Position numbers and translations under genes: made by a program
The notes under the pieces: generated by a model
What the model was told of the DNA's origin: nothing
Database searches by the model: none
What the model saw: only the letters and a program-made list of their open reading frames with translations
Shown: positions 28,945 through 40,453 of the stretch, one piece after another
How the letters are laid out: every line of letters starts with the position of its first letter
Position numbering within the stretch: position 1 is the stretch's first letter
Assembly: GCA_005502775.1 (NCBI GenBank)
Contig: SCNI01000007.1
Span: 57,309 to 121,308, forward strand
DNA length: 64,000 nucleotides
Reading direction: 5' to 3'
From: Microbacteriaceae bacterium 3FA27C10
Lineage (GTDB): Bacteria; Actinomycetota; Actinomycetes; Actinomycetales; Microbacteriaceae

Positions 28945-29891
28945 CGCTGAGCCCTCGCCTTCGGGTCGAGAGCGTCTCTGACGACCTCGCCGAGCATGAT
29001 GAAGCTCAGCACGGTGATCGAGAGCGCCAGGGACGGGTAGATGAGCGTCTGCGGCGCCGTGCGCAGGTCGGATTGCGCGGCGCTGATGTCGTTGCCCCAT
29101 GACATGGTGGTGTTCGGCAGGCCCACGCCGAGGAACGACAGCGTGGCCTCGGCCACGATGGCTGCTCCGAGCGAGATGGTGGTGACCACGATCACGGGGG
29201 CGATCGAGTTCGGCAACACGTGACGGAGCAGGATGCGGAAGCGCGAGACGCCGAGCGCCTGCGAGGCCATCACGTAATCGGAGTTCTTGACCCGCATGAT
29301 CTCGGCTCTCAGAACGCGAGCCGTCGCCGGCCAGGCGAAGATGCCGATGGCGAGCGAGATGACGAACACGTTCCGATAGGCCGAGAACACCGACATGATG
29401 ACCACGGCGGCGAGGATGTAGGGGATCGAGAAGAAGATGTCGCCCGCGCGGGAGAGTACCGAGTCGAGCCAGCCGCCGTAGTAGCCGGCGAACATCCCGA
29501 ACAGAATTCCGAGCACCGTGGTGAGCACCGTTACGATGATGCCGACCGACAACGAGGTCGAGGTGCCGTGGATGATCCGCGAGAAGACGTCGCAACCCTG
29601 CTTGGTGAATCCGAGGATGTGCTCGGCCGTCGGTGCTCCGTTGCTGTTGGACAACACGCAGTTGTCGTTCGGCGGAACCGAGGTGAACAGGTTCGGGAAC
29701 AGCGCGACGAGCACGACCAGCAGGATGATGACCGAGGAGATCCAGAACATCGGCCGGCGGCGCATGTCGCGCCAGGCGTCGATCCAGAGGTTGCTCGGGC
29801 GCTCCCCCACGTTGACCGTGTCGATCGCGACGAGCGGCGTCTCTTCGAGGGGCGCGACGTAGTGCGTCTGGGTGGGTGGGTTATTTGACAT
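28941..29891 (-). CDS. Peptide ABC transporter permease (DppC-like)
   Basis: 316 residues with six membrane helices. The N-terminal part has WRDMRRRPMFWISSVIILL, typical of DppC/OppC. The EAA loop around MRVKNSDYVMASQALGVSRF contacts the ATPase. It overlaps the DppB-like permease gene by 11 nt and the ATPase gene by 4 nt. An extracellular insert with two Cys (DNCVLSNSNGAPT and KQGCDVF) is seen after the first helix, a common feature in actinobacterial members. Confidence 0.92.
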   Translation of the reverse strand: MSNNPPTQTHYVAPLEETPLVAIDTVNVGERPSNLWIDAWRDMRRRPMFWISSVIILLVVLVALFPNLFTSVPPNDNCVLSNSNGAPTAEHILGFTKQGCDVFSRIIHGTSTSLSVGIIVTVLTTVLGILFGMFAGYYGGWLDSVLSRAGDIFFSIPYILAAVVIMSVFSAYRNVFVISLAIGIFAWPATARVLRAEIMRVKNSDYVMASQALGVSRFRILLRHVLPNSIAPVIVVTTISLGAAIVAEATLSFLGVGLPNTTMSWGNDISAAQSDLRTAPQTLIYPSLALSITVLSFIMLGEVVRDALDPKARAQR

Positions 29892-30810
29892 AGCGGATCC
29901 TCGGGTCGAGAAGGCCGTACAGGAGGTCGACGACGAGGTTGACCACCAGGTAGATGAGCACCATGACGGTCACGAAGGAGACCACGGTGGGGCCCTCCCC
30001 GCGCACGATCGCCTGGTAGAGCGTGCGGCCGACGCCGGGCACGTTGAAGATTCCCTCGGTGACGGTGGCGCCCACGAGCAGCACGCCGAAGTCGGTGGCC
30101 GCGTAGGTGACCACCGGGATCAGCGAGTTGCGCAGGATGTGCACCGGGATGATGCGGCGCCGGCTGAGGCCCTTGCCGTAGGCGGTGCGCACGAAGTCGA
30201 GCGACTGGGTCTCGATCACCGAGGCACGGGTGAGGCGCACGATCTGCGCGAAGGTGATACTCGCCAGCACGAACGCCGGGAGGATCAGGTCTTGGATGGG
30301 CGCCCCGCTCGAGACCGTCGTGCGGGCCCAGCCGAGCTGGATGCCGAAGATGAACTGCGCCACGAACGCGATCACGAAGATCGGCAGGGAGATGAAGATG
30401 AGGCTGACCACGAGCGCCGATGCATCGAAGAGCTTCCCCTTCCGCAGCCCCGAGACGAGACCGATCAGCACGCCACCGACGAACTCGATGATGAGCGCCA
30501 TGATGGCGAGGCGGATGGTGACTGGGAAGGTGCGCGCCAGGATGTCGGCGACCGGCTCGCCCGAGAACGAGGTGCCGAAGTCGCCGTGGAAGATGCCGCC
30601 CAAGTAGAGGAAGTACTGGATGATGAAGGGCTGATCGAGGTGGTACTGCTGTCGCAGGCTCTCGAGCAGCGCGGGGCTGGGCGTCTTGTCGCCGAAGAGA
30701 GCGAGCAAGGGGTCTCCGGGCATGGCGAAGACCATGAAGTAGATCAGGAACGTCGTTCCCAGGAGAACAGGGATCGCCTGCAACAGGCGCCTGAGGATGT
30801 ATCCGGCCAA
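29881..30810 (-). CDS. Peptide ABC transporter permease (DppB-like)
   Basis: 309 residues beginning MAGYILRRLLQAIPVLLGTT, the signature N-terminus of DppB/OppB permeases, with six helices and the LTRASVIETQSLDFVRTAYGKG coupling loop. It pairs with the DppC-like permease downstream. The gene is separated from the substrate-binding protein gene by 104 bp containing a hairpin, so part of the transcription probably stops before it. Confidence 0.92.
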   Translation of the reverse strand: MAGYILRRLLQAIPVLLGTTFLIYFMVFAMPGDPLLALFGDKTPSPALLESLRQQYHLDQPFIIQYFLYLGGIFHGDFGTSFSGEPVADILARTFPVTIRLAIMALIIEFVGGVLIGLVSGLRKGKLFDASALVVSLIFISLPIFVIAFVAQFIFGIQLGWARTTVSSGAPIQDLILPAFVLASITFAQIVRLTRASVIETQSLDFVRTAYGKGLSRRRIIPVHILRNSLIPVVTYAATDFGVLLVGATVTEGIFNVPGVGRTLYQAIVRGEGPTVVSFVTVMVLIYLVVNLVVDLLYGLLDPRIRYVK

Positions 30811-30872
30811 GGGTCAGACCGTGCCAATCGAACTAGTGGGCCGGGACGGCCGCTGAACTATGGACATAATAC

Positions 30873-30901
30873 GGGGGCGGCAGCCGAATGCTGCCGCCCC
30901 C
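30873..30901 (-). terminator. Hairpin after the substrate-binding protein gene
   Basis: Arms of 11 bp (GGGGGCGGCAG at 30873-30883 and its complement at 30891-30901) with a 7-nt loop, and no long T-run afterwards. Placed between the binding protein and permease genes, it likely gives partial termination or 3'-end protection, so the binding protein is made in excess. Confidence 0.7.
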
Positions 30902-30914
30902 GATCGATCGAGAA

Positions 30915-32531
30915 CTAGCTCTTGGTGACCTCGTAGTACAGCGGCACCGAGTTCCAGCCGAACTGGACGTTCGACACGGTGTCGGCGTAGCCGCCCGTGA
31001 CGTTCGCGTACCACAGCGGGATGGCGGGGAGATCCTTCAGCAGAACCTCCTGAGCCTTCTGGAAGTCCGAGTTGGCCGCGGCCGCGTCGGTCTCCGATGC
31101 ACCCTGCGCCAGGATCTTGTCGAACTCGGCGCTGGAGTACTTGCCGTCGTTGGACGAGGCGTTGGTGGCGTACAGCGGCTGCAGGAAGTTGTACAGACCG
31201 GGGTAGTCGGCCTGCCATCCGGTACGGAACGCCGTGGTGATCGCTCCGCTCGTGACCGCGGTGCGGAACTCGGCGAAGGTCGGGTACGGAGCGCCGGAGG
31301 CGTCGATTCCCAACGTGTTCTTGATGCTGTTCGACACCGCGTCGACCCACACCTGGTGCGAGCTGTCGGAGTTGTAGCCGATCTGGAAGGTACCGCTCCA
31401 CGGCGAGATCGCGTCGGCCTGAGCCCAGAGGGCCTTCGCCTTGTCCGGGTTGTAGGTCAGCACGTCGGCGCCGGTGAGGGAGTCACTCCAGCCGTCGATG
31501 ACCGGCGAGGTGAAGTCGGATGCCGGGGTACGGGTGTCCTGGAAGATGACCTTGGTGATCTCAGGGCGGTTGATGGCCATCGAGAGTGCCGCACGACGCA
31601 GCTGCCCCTCTTGGTTGTTGCCGAAGTGCGCGAGCGACGCCGGAATCGTGAACGACTGGAAGATCGCTGCCGGCTGGTTGACGGCACGATCGCCGAGGTC
31701 AGCCTTGTAGTTGGCGAGAGACGCCGCCGGGATGGAGTCCAGGATGTCCAGGTTGCCACCGAGCAGGTCGGCGTAGGCCGCGTCCTCGCTCGCGTAGAAC
31801 TTGAACGTCACACCGCCGTTGACCGGCTTCCGGCCTCCGGTGTAGTCGCTGTTCGCGACCAGGCTGATCTGCTCGTTGTGCTTCCACGCGTCGGCGCTGG
31901 CCAGCTTGTACGGGCCGTTTCCGATCGGGTTCTGACCGTAGGCGGCCATGTCGTCGAAGGCTTCCTTGGGCAGCGGGTAGTACGCCGAGTAGCCGAGGCG
32001 CAGGGGGAAGTCCGAGAGCGGCTCGGTGAGCGTCACGGTGAAGGTCGTGTCATCGACGACCTTCAGACCGCTGAGGCTCGTCTGGGGGTTGGTCTCGTCG
32101 AAGCCCTGGATGATGCTGAACCAGCTCTGGTTCAGCTGCGTGTTCGCCGCGTTGGCGCCGTAGTTCCAGGCGTCGACGAAGGAGCTCGAGGTGACGGGGT
32201 CGCCATTGGTGAACTTCTCGCCCGACTTGATCTTGATCGTGTAGGTCTGAGCGTCATCGGTCGTGATGCTGTCGGCGACGTCGTTCACGGGCTTGCCCGT
32301 GGCGTCGTAGTACACCAGGCCGGCGAAGAGCGAGTCGAGGATCTTTCCACCACCGGTCTCGTTCGTGTTGGTGGGGATCAGGGGATTCTGGGGCTCTGAA
32401 CCGTTCGCGGTGATGACCGCGGAAGAACTGGCCGAGGTGCTGGTCGAGCTGCCGCTGGCGCAGCCCGACAGTGCGAGCGCGCTCGCGGCGACCAGCGCGA
32501 TCGCGCCGATGCCATACCGTCTGATTTTCAA
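30915..32531 (-). CDS. Peptide ABC transporter substrate-binding lipoprotein
   Basis: 538 residues from a TTG start (32531) giving (M)KIRRYGIGAIALVAASALAL followed by SGC, a lipoprotein signal; AGGAGG lies 4 nt upstream. A second in-frame start, GTG at 32558, also has its own AGGAGG 7 nt upstream and would add nine residues (MPAFCTGGK). The SBP_bac_5 fold is seen in NPLIPTNTNETGGGKILDSLF, the signature near YPLPKEAFDDM, and the late WQADYPGLYNFLQPLY. It captures oligopeptides or similar ligands for the transporter encoded downstream. Confidence 0.93.
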   Translation of the reverse strand: MKIRRYGIGAIALVAASALALSGCASGSSTSTSASSSAVITANGSEPQNPLIPTNTNETGGGKILDSLFAGLVYYDATGKPVNDVADSITTDDAQTYTIKIKSGEKFTNGDPVTSSSFVDAWNYGANAANTQLNQSWFSIIQGFDETNPQTSLSGLKVVDDTTFTVTLTEPLSDFPLRLGYSAYYPLPKEAFDDMAAYGQNPIGNGPYKLASADAWKHNEQISLVANSDYTGGRKPVNGGVTFKFYASEDAAYADLLGGNLDILDSIPAASLANYKADLGDRAVNQPAAIFQSFTIPASLAHFGNNQEGQLRRAALSMAINRPEITKVIFQDTRTPASDFTSPVIDGWSDSLTGADVLTYNPDKAKALWAQADAISPWSGTFQIGYNSDSSHQVWVDAVSNSIKNTLGIDASGAPYPTFAEFRTAVTSGAITTAFRTGWQADYPGLYNFLQPLYATNASSNDGKYSSAEFDKILAQGASETDAAAANSDFQKAQEVLLKDLPAIPLWYANVTGGYADTVSNVQFGWNSVPLYYEVTKS

Positions 32532-32731
32532 TTTTCCTCCTGTGCAGAATGCGGGCACGGTCTTGCCTCCTCGTGGGAGGCTGGACCTAAGGAAGTACCC
32601 TAAGTGGGGGCCAGCACCGGAGCAAAACCTGAGCCGACAAAGTTACATACACGAAACTATCTCCGATGATTTATTGTGAGATTCCGACAGAGAACGTGGA
32701 ATTCCACCATTCGACGCAAGAAAGTTAAGCG

Positions 32732-33508
32732 ATGACCCGAGCCGCCGAATGGGGCCGTTTGCGCCGCCGGAGGCTGTGGACGGAGCTCGGGATCGTTCTC
32801 GGGGTCTCGCTCGGCGCATCCGCCGTCTACTCGGTCGTGAACCTGATCGGGCGGCTCACCGCCGACACCCCGCTCGGGGAGCAGACGGCCACCATCAACG
32901 GCGCCCTGAGCGACCGTTCGTGGCTCGACCTGACGTACCAGCTGCTCGCGATCTTCTTCGCCCTGATGCCCGTGGTTCTCGCGTTCTACCTGCTCGCCAT
33001 CTCGGGCGGCAACCCGTTCCGGCGCCTCGGCTTCGACGCCCGCAAGCCCGTGAGCGACCTCGGGCGGGGGCTCCTGCTGGTTCTCGTTATCGGCGTGCCG
33101 GGCATCGCCCTGTACTTCGTGGGGCGTGCGCTCGGCTTCACCGTGAACGTGGTGCCCGCGCCGTTGGACACCTACTGGTGGACCACCCCCGTGCTCATCC
33201 TCTCGGCCCTGCGCGCCGCACTGCAGGAGGAGCTCATCGTCGTGGGCTACCTCTTCACGCGCTTGCGGCAGATCGGCTGGGGCAAGTGGCGCATCATCAT
33301 CGCCGCCGCCGTTCTGCGCGGCAGCTACCACCTCTACCAGGGCATCGGGCCGTTCTTCGGCAACGTCGTGATGGGGATCGTCTTCGGCTGGTGCTACTGG
33401 CGCTGGGGGCGCACGATGCCGCTCGTGATCGCGCACTGGATCATCGACATCGCCTCGTTCGTGGGCTACGCCTGGGCGGTCTCGGCGTTCCCGTCACTGT
33501 TCGGTTAG
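32732..33508 (+). CDS. CPBP family intramembrane glutamic protease-like protein
   Basis: 258 residues, about seven membrane helices. The Abi/CAAX motifs are present: ALQEELIVVGYLFTRL (EE and the distal Arg), LRGSYHLYQGIG (His) and VIAHWIIDIAS (His). Members are prenyl-protease homologues with roles in signal processing or bacteriocin immunity; the substrate here is unknown. The stop overlaps the convergent pentapeptide-protein stop by 3 nt. Confidence 0.85.
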   Translation: MTRAAEWGRLRRRRLWTELGIVLGVSLGASAVYSVVNLIGRLTADTPLGEQTATINGALSDRSWLDLTYQLLAIFFALMPVVLAFYLLAISGGNPFRRLGFDARKPVSDLGRGLLLVLVIGVPGIALYFVGRALGFTVNVVPAPLDTYWWTTPVLILSALRAALQEELIVVGYLFTRLRQIGWGKWRIIIAAAVLRGSYHLYQGIGPFFGNVVMGIVFGWCYWRWGRTMPLVIAHWIIDIASFVGYAWAVSAFPSLFG

Positions 33509-34326
33509 GCGCCGGCGTCGGGCTTGGGATCCGGCTCAGCCTTCGGCCGCCGGTTCGTGACCAGGAACGCCACGATGCCCACCAGCACGAGCAGCCCACC
33601 GCCCGCGAAGCCGCCGATCATGAGCCAGTTCGGCGTCTCCGAACCACTCGACGAGTCCGCGATCGGCACCGGGGTGGCGGTGACGGGCTCCGGCGTGAAC
33701 AGGGGCGTCGCGGTAGGGGTGGCCGTGACCGAGGCCACCACGTTCACGGTCATCACGGCGGTCGCGGTGCCCTTGAACGACGAGGAGATCGTGCAGAGCA
33801 CGTTGGAGGTGCCGATGGGGAACACCTGACCGGAGTCGACCGGAGCGCCGACGATCGAGCATCCGTCGACCGTGAGGCCCGGCGGGGGTGTGACGTCGAA
33901 GGCCACCGGCGCGGATCCCGAGGCGTCCGCCGTCACGTCGACGGTGGCGGGCACGATCCCCGCGCCGGTGAAGTCGGCCCCGACGATGCGGGTGCCGCTG
34001 AAGTCGGCTCCCGAGATGTTGGCCCCCGCGAACACGGCGCCCTGAACGTCGCCCCCGGCGAAGGACGCCCCGATCAGGTTCGCGCCCCGGAAGTCGCCCT
34101 CGCCGAACCGCGTTCCGGTGAGGTTCACCCCGGCGCACTGGGCGCCCTGCGGGCCGTTGTCGGTGACGCGGTAGACCACGCAGCCGCCCTCGTCGAACAC
34201 CGGATCGGCGACGACCGCGGCAGAGGCCGGCCCGGCGACGATCGCGACGGCAGCCGCTCCGGCGAGCACTCCGATCAGGGAGCGGAGCGCGGCGGAGCGG
34301 ACGCGGGCGGAGCGTTCTGCGGGCAT
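33505..34326 (-). CDS. Secreted pentapeptide-repeat / HYR-like cell-surface protein
   Basis: 273 residues. A signal peptide (SLIGVLAGAAAVAIVAGPASA) precedes an exported domain. Residues about 65-110 form pentapeptide repeats (VNLTG TRFGE GDFRG ANLIG ASFAG and so on) that should build a short right-handed beta-helix. Next is an immunoglobulin-like HYR-type module with paired Cys (GCSIVG and NVLCTISSS), then a Thr/Pro/Ala stalk, a C-terminal membrane helix (MIGGFAGGGLLVLVGIVAFL) and a basic tail. No LPxTG motif is seen, so it is probably membrane-anchored with its fold outside. Function unknown. This mix of modules is unusual. Confidence 0.75.
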   Translation of the reverse strand: MPAERSARVRSAALRSLIGVLAGAAAVAIVAGPASAAVVADPVFDEGGCVVYRVTDNGPQGAQCAGVNLTGTRFGEGDFRGANLIGASFAGGDVQGAVFAGANISGADFSGTRIVGADFTGAGIVPATVDVTADASGSAPVAFDVTPPPGLTVDGCSIVGAPVDSGQVFPIGTSNVLCTISSSFKGTATAVMTVNVVASVTATPTATPLFTPEPVTATPVPIADSSSGSETPNWLMIGGFAGGGLLVLVGIVAFLVTNRRPKAEPDPKPDAGA

Positions 34327-34422
34327 GCCTCGCACCCTACCAAACCGCCGTGCCGAGCCCCTGCGTGCAGGCGCGCCGGCACCTCCGCGCACGCGGTGCG
34401 TCGGCCCGCCGCGCGACCGAGA

Positions 34423-34491
34423 CCAGTTTCTGCAGGAATACCCGAGAGCATCGCAGATAGCTCGCCGCTCGAGGCCATTCCTGCAGAAACC
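34423..34491. repeat. Palindromic element A (left flank of DUF559 gene 2)
   Basis: Near-perfect 19-nt arms (34421-34439 and 34477-34495) around TTTCTGCAGGAAT. Its reverse complement matches 35437-35505 at 55 of 69 positions without gaps. It ends 2 bp before the stop codon of the DUF559 gene. Confidence 0.8.
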
Positions 34492-34493
34492 GG

Positions 34494-35414
34494 TCACATC
34501 GCGATGACGAGGCCCGCTCGGCGATGGCGAGCAGCCCACCGATGCTCGCGCCGCGCGACGAGAGCACGAACCGCGGCGATGACGCGCGGCCACTCGAGCA
34601 TCACCTGGTCGAAGGTGAGTCTGATCACGATGTACCCGCGCTCGACGAGCGCGAGGTCGCGCTCGCGGTCGACGGCGTAGGCCTCCGCGCCGGAGTGCCA
34701 CGCCTCGCCGTCGGTCTCGAGAACGAGGCGATCGCCGATCAGGAGGTCGACGGCTCCCACCCCGTCGATCTTGACCTGGCTCCGAAACGGGATGTTCATC
34801 CGCCGCAGCCCGAGCCGCGCCTTCGTCTCCAACCCCGAGGCCGCGGCGGGGTCGACCACGTCGAGGTACGCGCGAATGCTCTTCGGGAGTCCACTCAGCA
34901 GGAACTGGAGACCTGTGGTCGTGATGCGACCCTCGTGGAGCGCGGAGTCGAGGCTGACGATGGCGTCCATCCGCGATTGACACTCGACCGCGTGCAACAG
35001 CGCCCACTCGAAGCCGTCGACCGCGCCCTGCAGCTCGTCGAGCACCATCGACCGGCGCGAGCGGTGCACGACGAGCCCATGCTGCTCGGGCCTGCCGAGC
35101 GGCACCTTCCGACTGTTCGGCGAGGTGACCCCGCGGCCGTCTGCCGCCACCCGCACGTGCAGGCGGTGGTCCCGCACGCACCAGATCTTCTCGCGCTCCA
35201 GCACCGAAACGCACGAGAGCCGGCCGCCCACCGCCACCGCACGCACCACCTCACGGGGTGCCTGCGGCGCCGCCACCCAACCGCTCCGCACCCGCACGAG
35301 TCGCCCTCTCCGCACGGCGTTGTCCACCTCGACGGGTGCCGCGCCGAGCGCGTAGAGCTGCGCAACCGGCGCCACGCCGCCGACACGGTCGATGATCTCC
35401 TCGAGATGAGACAT
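34494..35414 (-). CDS. DUF559 nuclease-like protein with AbiEi-type N-domain
   Basis: 306 residues starting MSHLEEIIDRVGGVAPVAQL, a winged-helix-like N-terminus seen in type IV AbiEi antitoxin-domain proteins (VDNAVRRGRLVRVRSGWVA). The C-terminal DUF559 domain shows VDLLIGDRLVLETDGEAWH (Asp, then ExD) and DRERDLALVERGYIVIRLTFDQVM, a Vsr/PD-(D/E)xK-like fold. No partner toxin or methylase is adjacent. The gene fits exactly between the inverted elements at 34423-34491 and 35437-35505. It could be a free-standing nuclease; DNA target unknown. Confidence 0.75.
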   Translation of the reverse strand: MSHLEEIIDRVGGVAPVAQLYALGAAPVEVDNAVRRGRLVRVRSGWVAAPQAPREVVRAVAVGGRLSCVSVLEREKIWCVRDHRLHVRVAADGRGVTSPNSRKVPLGRPEQHGLVVHRSRRSMVLDELQGAVDGFEWALLHAVECQSRMDAIVSLDSALHEGRITTTGLQFLLSGLPKSIRAYLDVVDPAAASGLETKARLGLRRMNIPFRSQVKIDGVGAVDLLIGDRLVLETDGEAWHSGAEAYAVDRERDLALVERGYIVIRLTFDQVMLEWPRVIAAVRALVARREHRWAARHRRAGLVIAM

Positions 35415-35436
35415 GCTCAGATTGTGCCATGGGTTC

Positions 35437-35505
35437 GGCTTTTGCAGAAATAGTCTCGAGCGGCGGGCTATTTTCGACGCTCGAGGCTATTCCTGCAAGA
35501 ACTGG
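35437..35505. repeat. Palindromic element B (right flank of DUF559 gene 2)
   Basis: Arms 35442-35465 and 35475-35498 pair at 21 of 24 positions around the shared CTCGAGCG core. It is the inverted partner of element A. It lies between the DUF559 start and the gcvP stop, so it may also terminate gcvP. Confidence 0.8.
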
Positions 35506-35551
35506 ACGCTCGCCCGGACCACACGAAGGCGCTCGCACCCGCGAAGGACTG

Positions 35552-38488
<2,937 letters not shown>

Positions 38489-38492
38489 CCGG

Positions 38493-38864
38493 TCACTCGC
38501 CGATCAGCGCGGAGTACTCGTCGAAGCTGAGCAGCGGCGGCAGCGCGCTGAACTCCACTTTGAGCAGCCAGCCCTCGCCGAGCGGGTCGCTGTTCACGAG
38601 CTCGGGCGAGTCTTCGACGGCGGAGTTCTTCTCGAGCACCGTGCCGTCGACGGGGGCGAAGAGCTCGCCGACCGACTTGGTGCTCTCGATCTCGCCCACG
38701 ACGGTGCCGCCCGAGACCTCGGTGCCGGCGTCCGGCAGGTCGAGGTAGACGATGTCGCCGAGCTGTGCGGCGGCATAGGCGGTGATGCCGATCGTGGCGG
38801 TGGTGCCCTCCACGAGCACCCACTCGTGCTCGGCGGTGTAGCGGAGTTCGATCTGTTCGGGCAT
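38493..38864 (-). CDS. gcvH: Glycine cleavage system H-protein
   Basis: 123 residues. The lipoyl-attachment lysine is in [15 protein letters not shown] (about residue 63). It shuttles the aminomethyl group between the P and T proteins. It starts 1 nt after the gcvT stop, so translation is coupled. Confidence 0.97.
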   Translation of the reverse strand: MPEQIELRYTAEHEWVLVEGTTATIGITAYAAAQLGDIVYLDLPDAGTEVSGGTVVGEIESTKSVGELFAPVDGTVLEKNSAVEDSPELVNSDPLGEGWLLKVEFSALPPLLSFDEYSALIGE

Positions 38865-38865
38865 G

Positions 38866-40086
38866 TCAGTCCTTCTTCCGGCGGTAGAACGGGAGGGGGG
38901 TGGTGCGGAAATCGAGGCGCTTGCCCCGGATGTCGACGCTCACGACGGTGCCGGGTTCGGCGTAGCGCGGGTCGACGTAGGCCAGGGCGATCGGATGCCC
39001 GAGGGTGGGCGACAGGGCGCCGCTCGTGACGAGGCCGATCGGGGCCTCGGAGGCGCCGCCGGCGGTGTCGGCCACATCGGCACCGGCGGGCGCCGGGGCG
39101 AAGACCGCGTAGTCGGCGCGCGCGGCCCGCTTGCCCTCGGCGACGAGCCCCACGAGAACGGGAGCGTCGTCGGGAGCTCCGGCCTCCAGGGCCGCCTTGC
39201 CCACGAAGTCGGGCTTCGACAGCACCGGCACCCGGCCGAGCCCCGCCTGCGAGGGGAAGGTCTCGAGCGAGAGCTCGTGGCCGTAGAGCGGCATCCCGGC
39301 CTCGAGTCTCAGCGTGTCGCGGCTGGCGAGTCCGGCGGGAACGAGGCCGGCGGAGGATCCGGCGGCGGCGATCGCGTTCCAGAGCGCTTCGGCGGCATCC
39401 GGGTGCAGGTAGAGCTCGAAGCCGTCTTCGCCGGTGTAGCCGGTGCGGGCCACGAGCATCCGTTCGCCCTCGAAGGTGCCCGGGAGGCAGCGGTAGTAGC
39501 CGAGCTCGGCGAGCCCGGGGACGTCGACCCCGGCGGCGGCCTCGAGGATGCCGAGCGAGGCCGGGCCTTGCACCGCGATCAGCGCCACCTCGTCGCTCTC
39601 GTCGGCCAGCACGGCGTCGAAGCCGTCCACTCGCTCCGCGAAGGCGGCGGCGACGGGCGCCCGGTTGGAGGCGTTGGCCACCACGAAGAACTCCGCGTCG
39701 CCGACGCGGTACACCACGAGATCGTCGATGATGCCGCCCGTGGGCGCCAGCAGCAGGCTGTACTTGGCCTGCCCGAGCTCGATCGCCGAGAGACGCCCGG
39801 CGAGCGCGAAGTCGAGGAAGGCGCCGGCCTGCGGGCCGCTCACGCGGAACTCCGCCATGTGCGAGAGGTCGAACAGGCCCGCCGACGAGCGCACCGCGTG
39901 GTGCTCGGCGAGGTCGCTCGAGTAGCGCACCGGCATCTGCCAGCCGGCGAAGTCGGTGAAGGTGGCATCGGCGGCCACGTGCACGGCGTGCAGAGGTGAG
40001 TAGCGGGGCGCGGAGGCGTCGGCCTGGGCGGGCTCGCCCGGCGTGCCGTGCTGCGGGAGGTGCGGTGAATCCACTGGCGTCGTCAT
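38866..40086 (-). CDS. gcvT: Aminomethyltransferase, glycine cleavage T-protein
   Basis: 406 residues. The N-terminal 45 are a Pro/Ala-rich extension followed by [18 protein letters not shown]. Folate-binding landmarks include [28 protein letters not shown] and [19 protein letters not shown]. It transfers the methylene group to tetrahydrofolate and releases ammonia. First gene of the operon; the ribosome-binding site GGAGAACTC lies directly before the ATG and can pair with a sequence at the end of the riboswitch. Confidence 0.96.
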   Translation of the reverse strand: MTTPVDSPHLPQHGTPGEPAQADASAPRYSPLHAVHVAADATFTDFAGWQMPVRYSSDLAEHHAVRSSAGLFDLSHMAEFRVSGPQAGAFLDFALAGRLSAIELGQAKYSLLLAPTGGIIDDLVVYRVGDAEFFVVANASNRAPVAAAFAERVDGFDAVLADESDEVALIAVQGPASLGILEAAAGVDVPGLAELGYYRCLPGTFEGERMLVARTGYTGEDGFELYLHPDAAEALWNAIAAAGSSAGLVPAGLASRDTLRLEAGMPLYGHELSLETFPSQAGLGRVPVLSKPDFVGKAALEAGAPDDAPVLVGLVAEGKRAARADYAVFAPAPAGADVADTAGGASEAPIGLVTSGALSPTLGHPIALAYVDPRYAEPGTVVSVDIRGKRLDFRTTPLPFYRRKKD

Positions 40087-40152
40087 GAGTTCTCCGGTGT
40101 CGTCGCAGAGTCGCCCCTGCGCGGGTCGGGAGCGCTGTGCGCTCGTGAGAAC

Positions 40153-40364
40153 TCCCCCTCTGTCATCGTGCCTGAGAGATTCACGTCGCGCCCGGCATCC
40201 CGGTCGTTCGACGCTTTCACCGTGGGCGAGCCGCTGTCAATGCCGCGGACTGCTTTCCAGAGTGGCCAGTTCGACGCGGTACGGGGACCTGAGAGATTAT
40301 CGGAGAGGATTGCTCCTTCGGTGCCACCGGGCTGGACTGCCCGGACGGCTCTCCCGCGTCGGCC
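40153..40364 (-). ncRNA. Tandem glycine riboswitch (gcvT leader)
   Basis: Read on the minus strand, the first aptamer has CGGGAGAG, then CACCGAAGGAGCAA and AATCTCTCAGGTCC; the second has CCCACGGTGAAAGCG and AATCTCTCAGGCACGATGAC followed by AGAGGG. These are the conserved blocks of the two-aptamer glycine riboswitch. It ends 66 nt before the gcvT ATG. Just after aptamer 2, GAGTTCTC (40147-40154) is complementary to GAGAACTC (40087-40094), which overlaps the gcvT ribosome-binding site, suggesting control of translation. Confidence 0.93.
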
Positions 40365-40453
40365 TGATGGCCGGCGGTATTCAGTTGTGGTGAAGTGCTC
40401 GAGGCGCCTCGCGAACGAGCATAGCGCCGATCGTCAGGAGCGATCGCCCTCGA

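Noticed and set aside
28941..30810. Assigning a nickel or heme substrate to the peptide-type ABC transporter.
   Set aside because: The binding protein has general SBP_bac_5 features only; no ligand-specific motif was recognised.
34494..35414. A restriction-modification or classical AbiE toxin-antitoxin system built on the DUF559 genes.
   Set aside because: No methyltransferase, AbiEii toxin or other partner gene adjoins either DUF559 gene.
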